A stretch of 14,764 nucleotides of DNA from Gemmatimonadota bacterium (GTDB taxonomy: Bacteria > Latescibacterota > UBA2968 > UBA8231), in NCBI GenBank assembly GCA_002712305.1, contig PATE01000100.1, positions 18,287 through 33,050 on the forward strand, given 5' to 3'. Below are positions 8,023-14,683 of this stretch, one piece after another. Below the pieces are notes generated by a model that did no database searches, had not been told where the DNA came from, and saw only the letters and a list, made by a program, of their open reading frames with translations. Made by a program: the position numbers and the translations under genes. Every line of letters begins with the position of its first letter. Positions within the stretch are counted from its first letter, which is position 1.

Positions 8023-9165
8023 GTGATCCAATACGTCCTTCAGCGGATCCTTCTTGCGATACCAACAATGCTCGGGATTACGCTGGTCTCCTTCCTCATC
8101 ATGCACCTGGCTCCCGGAGACCCCGTCGATCTGTTTCTTGGAGGCGCTGCCAGCGGCGAGGGGCTCAGTACGGAGCAGCGGGATCAACTCGAGAAGACGC
8201 GACAGCAACTACGGCATCAACTGGGTCTGGATCGACCTCTGCATGAGCAATACGGGAGGTGGTTGGGCCGTCTCGTGCTCTCAGTGGAACCGCTGACTGA
8301 CCACGAGCGACAGACATTGCAGCGGCAAGATGGTGGATCCGTCAAATATCGTGGTTCCGGTCTGGAGGTGGCTCGAATCGGCGGTTGGCGAATCACGACT
8401 CTGGATTTCGGTCTGTCTTTCAAAGACCAGCAACCCGTCGTTCGCCACATCGTGGAACGACTGCCCGTTACCGTCGAGATCGGGCTGATCAGCCTCATCG
8501 CCGCCTACCTGATCGGCGTACCCCTCGGGATGCTTCTTGCCATTCGCCAGAACACGATCATCGATCGCGTCGGGACGGCGATCTCTTTCATGCTGTGGTC
8601 GATGCCGTCATTCTGGGTTGGCATGCTCCTGATCATCTTTCTCTGCAACCGTGAGTTCCTTCACTGGTTTCCCGCGTCCGGTATCCTCTCCATTAACGCC
8701 GACGATTCATGGGGGTGGTGGCGAATCTTTGTCGATCATACCCATCACATGGTGCTGCCCATCGTCGCCTCAACCTATGCTAGCTTTGCGGCGATCTCCC
8801 GATACATGCGAACGAGCATGCTGGAGAACTACCGCCTGGACTATGTCCGCACGGCCCGGGCAAAGGGTCTGGCCGAACGGATCGTCGTCATTCGTCACGT
8901 GCTGAGGAATTCGCTGATTCCCATCATCACCCTCATGGCGGGTCTTCTGCCAGCGCTCATGGCGGGCTCGGTCTTCGTGGAGACCATCTTCACACTGCCG
9001 GGTCTCGGGCTCCTGAGTTTTCAGTCGGTGATCTCACGCGACTACCCGATGGTGATGGCTATCCTGACCATCAGTTCCGCTCTCTCGCTGGTCGGGATTC
9101 TTGCCGCCGATATCCTTCTCAAGATGGCCGATCCTCGGATCGATTTCGGAAGTCTGTCTCGATGA
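8023..9165 (+). CDS. ABC transporter permease, YejB/DppB-like
   Basis: This is a 380-residue inner-membrane permease of the oligopeptide/dipeptide ABC importer family. GTG 8023 gives the family's usual N terminus: VLQRILLAIPTMLGITLVSF as the first membrane segment, then HLAPGDPVD. No clear ribosome binding site is seen. About five further membrane segments occupy residues 150-365. The cytoplasmic EAA loop that contacts the ATPase is at about residues 274-300 (YVRTARAKGLAERIVVIRHV). The GLGLLSFQSVISRDYP region and DPRIDF near the C terminus resemble E. coli YejB as I remember it. An extra polar stretch of about 38 residues (roughly 86-123) splits the WL...DFGLSF segment and lengthens the first periplasmic loop. 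The gene follows the TPR gene by 78 bases and overlaps the next permease by ATGA. Substrate is unknown; peptides are likely. DppB/OppB is the alternative name. Confidence 0.88.
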   Translation: MIQYVLQRILLAIPTMLGITLVSFLIMHLAPGDPVDLFLGGAASGEGLSTEQRDQLEKTRQQLRHQLGLDRPLHEQYGRWLGRLVLSVEPLTDHERQTLQRQDGGSVKYRGSGLEVARIGGWRITTLDFGLSFKDQQPVVRHIVERLPVTVEIGLISLIAAYLIGVPLGMLLAIRQNTIIDRVGTAISFMLWSMPSFWVGMLLIIFLCNREFLHWFPASGILSINADDSWGWWRIFVDHTHHMVLPIVASTYASFAAISRYMRTSMLENYRLDYVRTARAKGLAERIVVIRHVLRNSLIPIITLMAGLLPALMAGSVFVETIFTLPGLGLLSFQSVISRDYPMVMAILTISSALSLVGILAADILLKMADPRIDFGSLSR

Positions 9166-10196
9166 CCCAGACACGGGGGGGGGCCAGCTACTGGCAACTC
9201 GTAGGGCGTCAGTTTGCGCGCAATCGGCTCGCCCTTTGGAGTCTGTTTGCCCTCGGGCTGCTGGCGACGCTGGCTGTCAGTGCCGATCTGATCGCCGGCA
9301 ACAAGCCTCTCTATATGAAGTACCGAGACCAGACCTACTTTCCGGCGTTCCGACAGTATCTGGTTCATACTGGATTGGGAGATTGGCCGAAGGAACTACG
9401 ACGCCGGAAGAATCTGAAGCGCCTCAAGACAGAGGCCCGAGTCATGCCGCCGATTCCCTACGGTCCATCCGAAATCGTGCTGGGAGAGAAGTATGCACCG
9501 CCGAGCGCCAACCACTTGCTCGGCACAGACCGGCTCGGCCGTGACGTGTTATCGGGAATCATCCACGGATCACGCTATGCTCTGGTCATCGGCCTCGTAT
9601 CCGTCGGTATCTCCTTGCTGATCGGCGTGATGCTGGGCGCTCTGGCAGGTTACTTCGGCGGGTGGGACGATCTACGGTTGGGACGACTCTTTGAACTGTG
9701 GTCCGCCATTCCCGCCATCTTCCTCATCATTACCGCCGCTGCCTTCTTCCCGCCGAGCCTGTTCTTCATCATGATCATCATCGGTCTAACGGGCTGGGTC
9801 ACCATTGCCAGACTCACGCGCTCCCAGTTTCTGCACGTAAGGAACTACGAGTACGTCGAGGCAGCGCGTGCTCTCGGATGTGCGACGCCCCGAGTCATCT
9901 GGCGCCACATCCTCCCCAACGCGATCGCGCCCGTCCTCGTGCCGGCAACATTCGGCGTGGGATTGGCGATTCTGGCCGAATCGGGGTTGAGCTTCTTGGG
10001 GATCGGTGTTCCGGCGGAGACGATTACCTGGGGTGCGATCCTGGCGGGCGCACGGAGCAATGCCTCGGCTTGGTGGCTGGCCGTGGCGCCGGGGCTGGCC
10101 ATCTTCATCACCGTGACGCTCTACAACCTCGTCGGTGACGGCCTTCGCGATGCGCTTGATCCGAAGATGCCAGGTTCAGACGCGAATCTGACGTGA
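9162..10196 (+). CDS. ABC transporter permease, YejE/DppC-like
   Basis: ATG 9162 overlaps the stop of the YejB-like gene (ATGA), so the two permeases are translationally coupled and presumably form a heterodimer. The 344-residue protein has an N-terminal membrane segment (about residues 20-45). A periplasmic stretch resembling that of YejE follows (NKPLYMKYRDQTYFPAFRQY, later MPPIPYGPSEIVL). The family signature GTDRLGRDVLS begins at residue 121, and there are five more membrane segments. The EAA loop is at about 231-258 (YVEAARALGCATPRVIWRHI), followed by the LSFLGIGVP motif. It ends with DALDPKM, as in DppC/OppC. No ATPase or substrate-binding protein gene follows; the next gene is convergent after only 11 bases. 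A run of nine G residues lies at codons 5-8. Function in peptide import is inferred from the family. Confidence 0.88.
   Translation: MTQTRGGASYWQLVGRQFARNRLALWSLFALGLLATLAVSADLIAGNKPLYMKYRDQTYFPAFRQYLVHTGLGDWPKELRRRKNLKRLKTEARVMPPIPYGPSEIVLGEKYAPPSANHLLGTDRLGRDVLSGIIHGSRYALVIGLVSVGISLLIGVMLGALAGYFGGWDDLRLGRLFELWSAIPAIFLIITAAAFFPPSLFFIMIIIGLTGWVTIARLTRSQFLHVRNYEYVEAARALGCATPRVIWRHILPNAIAPVLVPATFGVGLAILAESGLSFLGIGVPAETITWGAILAGARSNASAWWLAVAPGLAIFITVTLYNLVGDGLRDALDPKMPGSDANLT
9175..9183 (+). repeat. G9 homopolymer near the start of the YejE-like gene
   Basis: Nine consecutive G residues span codons 5-8 (CGG GGG GGG GCC) of the YejE-like permease. Any one-base slip would frameshift the protein almost at its start. 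Shorter G6-G7 runs occur elsewhere in the window (for example 7 G in the PorV-like gene near 6105-6111), so this may be only local composition. Confidence 0.6.
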
Positions 10197-10207
10197 GCAT
10201 AGCCCGG

Positions 10208-11485
10208 CTACAGACCTTCAGGTAAGACCTCATTCGCGTAGACGGATTCGGGTGATTGCCGCTGACGAATCACATCGAATTGCCCAGGACCGCGACGGAG
10301 AATCTCAGCTACCTCGGGAAAGGAGTTGTAGTTCTTGGCGGACATGCCTGCACAGTATGCGCCACAGCTGCCCAGCAGAAGTGCATCGTCGATCCGCGCT
10401 GTAGGCAGTGTGCGGGTTTGCAGTCCCTCCGGATTGTCTGGTTCAGGCGTCAGAACATCTCCCGATTCGCAGCAGTGGCCGACGACGAGGTATTGACGAT
10501 TCGTGTCTTCTCCATGGCGCGGAATGACCGTGATCGGGTGTTGGGCCCCATACATACTCGGTCTCAAGATCTCCGTCATGCCTGAGTCGATCTTGAGGAA
10601 CTCATACCCTTGTGAACCGGTGTCGACGACATCGACGACGGTCGTGAGAAGCGCCCCGGCATTGGCCACCATGAACGTTCCCGGTTCGATTTCCAGATGA
10701 AGCTGTCGACCGTGCCTTGAGGCGAAGTCGAGCAACTCTTCACGGATCGGTGCCCCCGCCGCCGCCAGGTCTGTGGCAATTTCATCCGCCATTCGTGCGA
10801 CCTTGAAACCACCGCCCAGACTCACTGTCGTGACGGACTCTACACGTTCGGCGATCTGCAACGTCATCTGTGCACAACGCTGCCAAACCTCCGGATCGGA
10901 ACCGGAACCGATGTGGGAATGCAGCATCTGGATATCCAGATCGTGTTCGGTGGCGATGGCCAGAACCTGCGGCAGGTGCTCGTGCCAGATGCCAAAACTC
11001 GCGGACGGCCCACCCACATTCGTGCGGTTGCTGTGGCCCGAACCGAGGCCGGGATTGACGCGGATCCCCACGACGCTGCCGGGGAGCCGCTGGCCAATGA
11101 CGCTCAACTGATGCAGCGAACACGCATTCAGCCGGACGCCTTCCTGGGCCAGTGACTCTACGTCCGCAACCAGTTGCTGCGCCGTCACCATGATCCGCTC
11201 GCCGGGCACGCCCACAGCCATCGCCCTGCGGGCTTCCCACTCGCTGCTGGCATCGATGTGCAAACCCGCCCCAGACAGGATGCGAAGGATTGCCCCATTG
11301 GGACTCGCCTTCATGGCATAACGAACCGTCAGCCCAAAAGGGTTAGGGAAGTCCAGGGCGGTTTGTGCCTGCTGGCGCAGCAGGTCCTCATCGTATACGA
11401 AGAGAGGTGATCCATAGTTGTCCAGCAGCTGGTACGCCTCATCGTCGGCAAGGAAGCGGTATGGATCGGCACCGGCAGTCGTCAT
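10208..11485 (-). CDS. PLP-dependent decarboxylase, diaminopimelate decarboxylase (LysA) family
   Basis: This 425-residue protein has the length and architecture of group IV (alanine-racemase-fold) decarboxylases. LysA converts meso-diaminopimelate to lysine in the cytoplasm. The N-terminal barrel carries the PLP lysine K59 in YAMKASPNG, the HSHIGSGSD motif at 189-197 and the phosphate-binding GGG at 224-226. The C-terminal domain has DSGMTEILRPSMYGAQHPI (300-318) and the catalytic CCESGDVL with Cys339. Two motifs differ from textbook LysA. The usual EPGR is EPGT at 267-270, and the usual NYNSRPR-type segment reads NYNSFPE. Both normally lie near the substrate carboxylates, so substrate preference may differ, although a natural LysA subgroup with these residues is possible. 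ATG 11485 has an AGGA about 8 bases upstream. The gene is convergent with the permeases (11-base gap) and divergent from the carbamoyltransferase. No other lysine pathway gene is nearby. Confidence 0.82.
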   Translation of the reverse strand: MTTAGADPYRFLADDEAYQLLDNYGSPLFVYDEDLLRQQAQTALDFPNPFGLTVRYAMKASPNGAILRILSGAGLHIDASSEWEARRAMAVGVPGERIMVTAQQLVADVESLAQEGVRLNACSLHQLSVIGQRLPGSVVGIRVNPGLGSGHSNRTNVGGPSASFGIWHEHLPQVLAIATEHDLDIQMLHSHIGSGSDPEVWQRCAQMTLQIAERVESVTTVSLGGGFKVARMADEIATDLAAAGAPIREELLDFASRHGRQLHLEIEPGTFMVANAGALLTTVVDVVDTGSQGYEFLKIDSGMTEILRPSMYGAQHPITVIPRHGEDTNRQYLVVGHCCESGDVLTPEPDNPEGLQTRTLPTARIDDALLLGSCGAYCAGMSAKNYNSFPEVAEILRRGPGQFDVIRQRQSPESVYANEVLPEGL

Positions 11486-11583
11486 CTCGATAGTCCTATC
11501 TTGCTGATTTTACAGAGGGTTGGTAACTTAGGGAGTTCAGAAACATCGCCGTGTGTCCCAACATCGTCAAGGTTTCTCACGCA
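11486..11583. promoter_or_regulatory. Divergent intergenic region between the lysA-like and carbamoyltransferase genes
   Basis: These 98 bases separate two divergently transcribed genes and must hold at least one promoter. On the minus strand TAAAAT (complement of 11507-11512) is a fair -10 element, 21 bases before the lysA-like start, but no convincing -35 box lies at the right distance. On the plus strand I see only weak elements (TTGCTG at 11501-11506, TAACTT at 11524-11529, 17 apart). No dyad operator is evident. Confidence 0.3.
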
Positions 11584-13407
11584 ATGACGCGCCACATCCT
11601 TGGCATCTCCGCCTTCTACCACGATTCCGCCGCCTGCCTCGTGCGCGATGGCCAGATCGTGGCAGCCGCCCAGGAGGAGAGATTCTCGCGCCGCAAGCAC
11701 GATGCCCGCTTTCCAGCGCAAGCTGCGCAGTACTGTCTCCAGGAAGCAGGCATCACCGTCCAGGATCTGGATTGCGTCGGCTTTTACGACAAACCCCTCG
11801 TCACTTTTGAACGGCTCCTGGAGACGCATCTCACCACCGCTCCATTCGGACTACGACTGTTTTGGAAGTCCATGGCCGTATGGTTGAAACAGAAGCTGTG
11901 GATACCCCAGCTCATCCGAGACGAACTGAGTTGTGAGGTGGAGGTCCTGTTCGGCGATCACCACGAATCACATGCGGCCAGTGCATTCTATCCATCTCCC
12001 TTCGAGGAGGCCGCAGTCCTGACCACCGACGGGGTCGGGGAATGGACGACGACCAGTTTCGGTTTTGGTCGTGGCAACCAGGTGCATACGCTGGCGGAGA
12101 TCCAGTTTCCCCATTCGCTCGGCTTGCTCTACACCGCCTTTACCTACTTCACCGGCTTCAAACCCAACTCCGGTGAATACAAACTGATGGGGCTGGCCCC
12201 GTACGGTGAGCCCCGGTTTGCACAGCGAATTCTCGATGAAGTGATCGCCATCGCAGACGATGGCTCCTTCCGGCTGAATCTGGATTTCTTCAACTACGTA
12301 TCCGGGCTAACCATGACCTCCGGCAAGATGGAGCGGCTTCTCGAAGGCCCCGTTCGCCGGCCTGAATCGCCGTTGACCCAGCGGGAAATGGACATTGCCG
12401 CATCGTGCCAAAAAGTGACCGAAGAAGTGCTTCTCCGGATGGCCACCACCGCACATCGTGAAACAGGTCTCAAACAACTATGTATGGCCGGCGGTGTCGC
12501 CCTCAATTGTGTCGGTAACGGTCGGATCCTGCGTGAAGGACCTTTCGAGGATATCTGGATCCAACCCGCTGCAGGTGATGCCGGCGGTGCCTTGGGCGTG
12601 GCATTGTCGATCTGGCATCGCTACTACGATCAGCCGCGCATCCCGAAACCGGGAGATGCCATGGAGGGCAGCTATCTGGGTCCCTCCTTCGACGAAGAGC
12701 AGATCCGCCTCTTTCTCGAATCCGCACAGGCCCCCGCCGAGAAGCAGCATGACAGTCGGCTTCCGCTGCGTGTGGCCGAGTTTCTCGCAGAAGAGAAAGT
12801 GGTGGGTTGGTTCCAGGGCCGGATGGAGTTCGGTCCCAGAGCACTTGGGTCACGCTCGATCCTCGGCGATCCACGATCGTCGGCCATGCAATCCCAGATG
12901 AATCTGAAGATCAAGTATCGGGAGAGTTTTCGTCCCTTCGCCCCGAGTGTCCTGAGGGAGTGTGTGCAGGACTGGTTCGAAATGGATGTCGATTCGCCCT
13001 ACATGCTGCTTGTGGCACCCGTCAAGAAAGAGCGATTGATTGAAATGACACCAGAGCAGGAGGAGCTCTTCGGCATCGAGAAACTCAATGTGCCGCGTTC
13101 GCAGATTCCGTCCGTTACCCATGTGGACTACTCTGCGCGTGTGCAGACGGTTCGAAGGGAGGTCAACGAGAAGTATTATGACTTGCTGCAGAGCTTTCAG
13201 AAGCTCACCGGTTGCCCCCTGGTTGTGAACACCTCCTTCAACGTTCGCGGAGAGCCCATCGTCTGTACCCCCGAGGATGCCTACCGATGCTTCATGCGGA
13301 CCGAGATGGATGTGCTGGTACTTGGCGACTACATCCTCGAGAAGAAAGACCAGCCAGCCTTCCCGGAAGCCGATACCGACTGGAAAGATGAGTTCGAGCT
13401 CGACTGA
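11584..13407 (+). CDS. O-carbamoyltransferase, NodU/CmcH/TobZ family
   Basis: ATG 11584 is chosen because the family begins with the ILGISAFYHDSAACLV segment right after it; the GTG at 11551 adds 11 unrelated residues. AAGG about 12 bases upstream is a weak ribosome binding site. The 607-residue protein has the Kae1-like N-terminal domain: H126 and H130 in DHHESHAASAF, matching metal-binding histidines in TobZ; D149 in LTTDGVGEW; NSGEYKLMGLAPYG; and MAGGVALN at 301-308. It also has the YrdC-like C-terminal domain, with MEFGPRALGSRSILGDPR from about 415 and NTSFNVRGEP. Relatives use ATP and carbamoyl phosphate to make a carbamoyl-adenylate and transfer the carbamoyl group to a hydroxyl of a sugar or antibiotic. 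The motifs I can recognise are all intact, so it should be active. The acceptor is not evident: no glycosyltransferase or biosynthetic cluster is in view. It overlaps the SxtJ-like gene by one base. Confidence 0.9.
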   Translation: MTRHILGISAFYHDSAACLVRDGQIVAAAQEERFSRRKHDARFPAQAAQYCLQEAGITVQDLDCVGFYDKPLVTFERLLETHLTTAPFGLRLFWKSMAVWLKQKLWIPQLIRDELSCEVEVLFGDHHESHAASAFYPSPFEEAAVLTTDGVGEWTTTSFGFGRGNQVHTLAEIQFPHSLGLLYTAFTYFTGFKPNSGEYKLMGLAPYGEPRFAQRILDEVIAIADDGSFRLNLDFFNYVSGLTMTSGKMERLLEGPVRRPESPLTQREMDIAASCQKVTEEVLLRMATTAHRETGLKQLCMAGGVALNCVGNGRILREGPFEDIWIQPAAGDAGGALGVALSIWHRYYDQPRIPKPGDAMEGSYLGPSFDEEQIRLFLESAQAPAEKQHDSRLPLRVAEFLAEEKVVGWFQGRMEFGPRALGSRSILGDPRSSAMQSQMNLKIKYRESFRPFAPSVLRECVQDWFEMDVDSPYMLLVAPVKKERLIEMTPEQEELFGIEKLNVPRSQIPSVTHVDYSARVQTVRREVNEKYYDLLQSFQKLTGCPLVVNTSFNVRGEPIVCTPEDAYRCFMRTEMDVLVLGDYILEKKDQPAFPEADTDWKDEFELD

Positions 13408-13853
13408 TGCAGAGTACGGATCGCCCATTCTGGAAGCCGCCGCCATCGACACGAAAAGACCTGCGACAGTTCGGCCTGCTCTTCACCGTCATCAGCAGTG
13501 CCATCGCCGCATGGATGTTCTGGCGTCACGGCGTCGACGCGGCCACGGTCCCGGCCGCCATCGCCGCCGTTCTACTGCTGGTCAGTCTCGTCTGGCCTGT
13601 CCCCCTGAAGCCGCTGTGGTGGCCGTGGATGGTGTTCGTCAACGTTCTCGGATTCGTCAACAGCCATCTCCTGCTCGCCCTCGTTCTCTACCTCATCTTC
13701 ACACCCATCGGATGGGTTCTTCGTCTGACGGGAAAGCGATTGCTCGATCGTGACTTTCGAAGGTCGCGACAGATACTGTCCGAAGGCGGATCCCTGTGGC
13801 GTCGGCGTGAAACACCACTGCTGGATTCCCAGCATTTCAAGCGACAGTTCTGA
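13407..13853 (+). CDS. SxtJ-like small membrane protein
   Basis: The ATG overlaps the last base of the carbamoyltransferase stop (TGATG), so translation is coupled. The 148-residue protein has three or four hydrophobic segments (about residues 21-40, 45-66, and 72-106, possibly two helices) and a basic C-terminal tail (RLTGKRLLDRDFRRSR). Length, topology and the phrase VLYLIFTPIGWVLRL match the SxtJ family, first named from the saxitoxin cluster. That family is widely found just after carbamoyltransferases. Its function is unknown; anchoring the soluble enzyme or its product at the membrane is a reasonable guess. In many genomes a short DUF5989-type membrane peptide follows; I find no such ORF in the 243 bases downstream. 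The name shows family resemblance only; nothing here suggests toxin synthesis. Confidence 0.78.
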   Translation: MQSTDRPFWKPPPSTRKDLRQFGLLFTVISSAIAAWMFWRHGVDAATVPAAIAAVLLLVSLVWPVPLKPLWWPWMVFVNVLGFVNSHLLLALVLYLIFTPIGWVLRLTGKRLLDRDFRRSRQILSEGGSLWRRRETPLLDSQHFKRQF

Positions 13854-13883
13854 CGAACAAAACGATGCCTTCTTGACGGCCGA

Positions 13884-13900
13884 TGTGTTCGCGTAACACA
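13884..13900. promoter_or_regulatory. Perfect dyad TGTGTT-N5-AACACA
   Basis: Two 6-base arms (13884-13889 and 13895-13900) around CGCGT form a perfect inverted repeat 31 bases after the sxtJ-like stop. The size and spacing fit a dimeric regulator's operator. As RNA it would be a weak AU-rich hairpin without a T-run, so a terminator is less likely. No second copy was seen in the window. Confidence 0.35.
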
Positions 13901-13944
13901 CTGTCTGCCAGGAGGATACACTGACTCTCCGCGACGGGGGGCCT

Positions 13945-14016
13945 CTCTTGTCCGTATCCGCAAGAGCGGCTATATTCAGATGCTCAGAGGAGAGGGCTCC
14001 CGGAAGACAAGAGCCC
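13945..14016. other. Structured intergenic segment before tadA (nested inverted repeats)
   Basis: CTCTTGTC at 13945-13952 is the exact reverse complement of GACAAGAG at 14006-14013; pairing can extend to flanking GGG/CCC past a 3-base bulge. Inside lie CCGC-AAGA-GCGG (13958-13969) and the left arm of a second option, GGGCTC (13994-13999) with GAGCCC (14011-14016). Two mutually exclusive folds share the GAGCCC/GACAAGAG strand. This could be a small RNA, an attenuator-like leader or chance. No known RNA family is recognised; in particular the SRP RNA GGAAGGAAGCAGCC signature is absent. Confidence 0.35.
13948..13976 (+). promoter_or_regulatory. Sigma70-like promoter upstream of tadA
   Basis: TTGTCC (13948-13953; 4 of 6 matches to TTGACA) and TATATT (13971-13976; 5 of 6 to TATAAT) are separated by exactly 17 bases. 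This is the best promoter match I found in the window. The start site would be near 13983, giving a leader of about 110 bases before tadA ATG 14097 that contains the GGGCTC/GAGCCC hairpin. It could drive tadA and the serine tRNAs together. Confidence 0.5.
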
Positions 14017-14096
14017 GTGCCAAGATCGTCACAGGCTGCTGTTTGACTTGATTCAAAGACTTTACACTGGCGCGCCAGACATCGGACGCAGAATGG

Positions 14097-14549
14097 ATGG
14101 AGCGTGCGCTTCAGCGCGCACGTGACGCCGAGGCACAGGGCGAAGTCCCCGTAGGTGCCGTCCTGGTAAGAGATGATCAGGTACTGGCAGAAGGCTGGAA
14201 CCTGATCGAGGCGCAGCGTGATCCCACAGGGCACGCCGAGATCGAGGTGATCCGCCGAGGAGCCGAGCAATCGGGCTCGCCCCGTATGCCGGACACGACG
14301 CTCTACGTGACGCTGGAGCCTTGCGCCATGTGTGCCGGTGCGATTGTGCTGGCTCGCATCCGGCGGGTCGTTTTCGGGGCCTTTGATCCGAAGGGCGGTG
14401 CGTGTGGAACCCTGCGCAATATTGTGCAGGATCCTCGTCTCAACCACGTGTGTGACGTCGAGGGTGGGGTTTTGCGGGAGCCATGTGCAAAACTCCTGAG
14501 CAACTTTTTTTCACGGCTACGAAGCGGCCACGATAGAGTCGAATCGTAA
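14097..14549 (+). CDS. tadA: tRNA-specific adenosine deaminase TadA
   Basis: This zinc enzyme of the cytidine deaminase superfamily converts the wobble adenosine of tRNA-Arg(ACG) to inosine. Counted from ATG 14097 the 150-residue protein shows the catalytic H46-A-E48 in PTGHAEI, the zinc cysteines in P75-C-A-M-C79, the EVPVGAVLV strand and DPKGGACGTL; all family residues expected here are present. The start is uncertain. In homologs, several residues come before the W/Y-M that aligns with E-W-M here. The frame runs upstream (ARQTSDAEW) to a TGA at 14049 with no ATG, GTG or TTG; only CTG at 14067 is available. Either the protein begins at 14097 with a shortened first helix or it uses CTG. The ribosome binding site is weak in both cases. 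tRNA-Ser(CGA) follows 21 bases after the stop. Confidence 0.9.
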   Translation: MERALQRARDAEAQGEVPVGAVLVRDDQVLAEGWNLIEAQRDPTGHAEIEVIRRGAEQSGSPRMPDTTLYVTLEPCAMCAGAIVLARIRRVVFGAFDPKGGACGTLRNIVQDPRLNHVCDVEGGVLREPCAKLLSNFFSRLRSGHDRVES

Positions 14550-14570
14550 AGCCGTCGGTGTCGATGGGCA

Positions 14571-14660
<90 letters not shown>

Positions 14661-14683
14661 TCCATCTCGCGCAACAGTCAGGT

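Larger units (their letters stand above)
13854..14096. other. Non-coding gap between the sxtJ-like gene and tadA
   Basis: This 243-base gap is by far the longest in the window. It contains a dyad at 13884-13900 and an AGGAGG (13910-13915) five bases before a CTG (13921). It also has a promoter at 13948-13976 and nested inverted repeats to 14016. The CTG-started frame gives 41 codons of unrecognisable, arginine- and serine-rich sequence ending at 14046, and I do not call it a gene. No terminator with a T-run follows the sxtJ-like gene. Confidence 0.6.

Noticed and set aside
10200-10210. Palindrome TAGCC-C-GGCTA at the convergent gene ends as a shared terminator
   Set aside because: Only one base separates the arms, so no stable hairpin loop can form, and no T-run is present on either side.
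13920-14020. SRP (4.5S) RNA gene, often found near tadA
   Set aside because: The conserved GGAAGGAAGCAGCC-type tip sequence is absent, and only a generic hairpin is seen.
13910-14046. AGGAGG followed by a CTG-started 41-codon frame
   Set aside because: The Shine-Dalgarno-like sequence is good, but CTG starts are rare and the peptide has no membrane segment or known pattern; it does not resemble DUF5989.
13572-14447. 291-codon open frame on the minus strand across the sxtJ-like gene, the gap and tadA
   Set aside because: It is antisense to two well-supported genes, has no recognisable domain, and its composition looks like the shadow of high-GC coding sequence.
14505-14511. T7 run near the end of tadA as a terminator tail
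   Set aside because: No GC-rich stem precedes it, and termination here would remove the tadA end and the tRNAs; it simply encodes NFFS.
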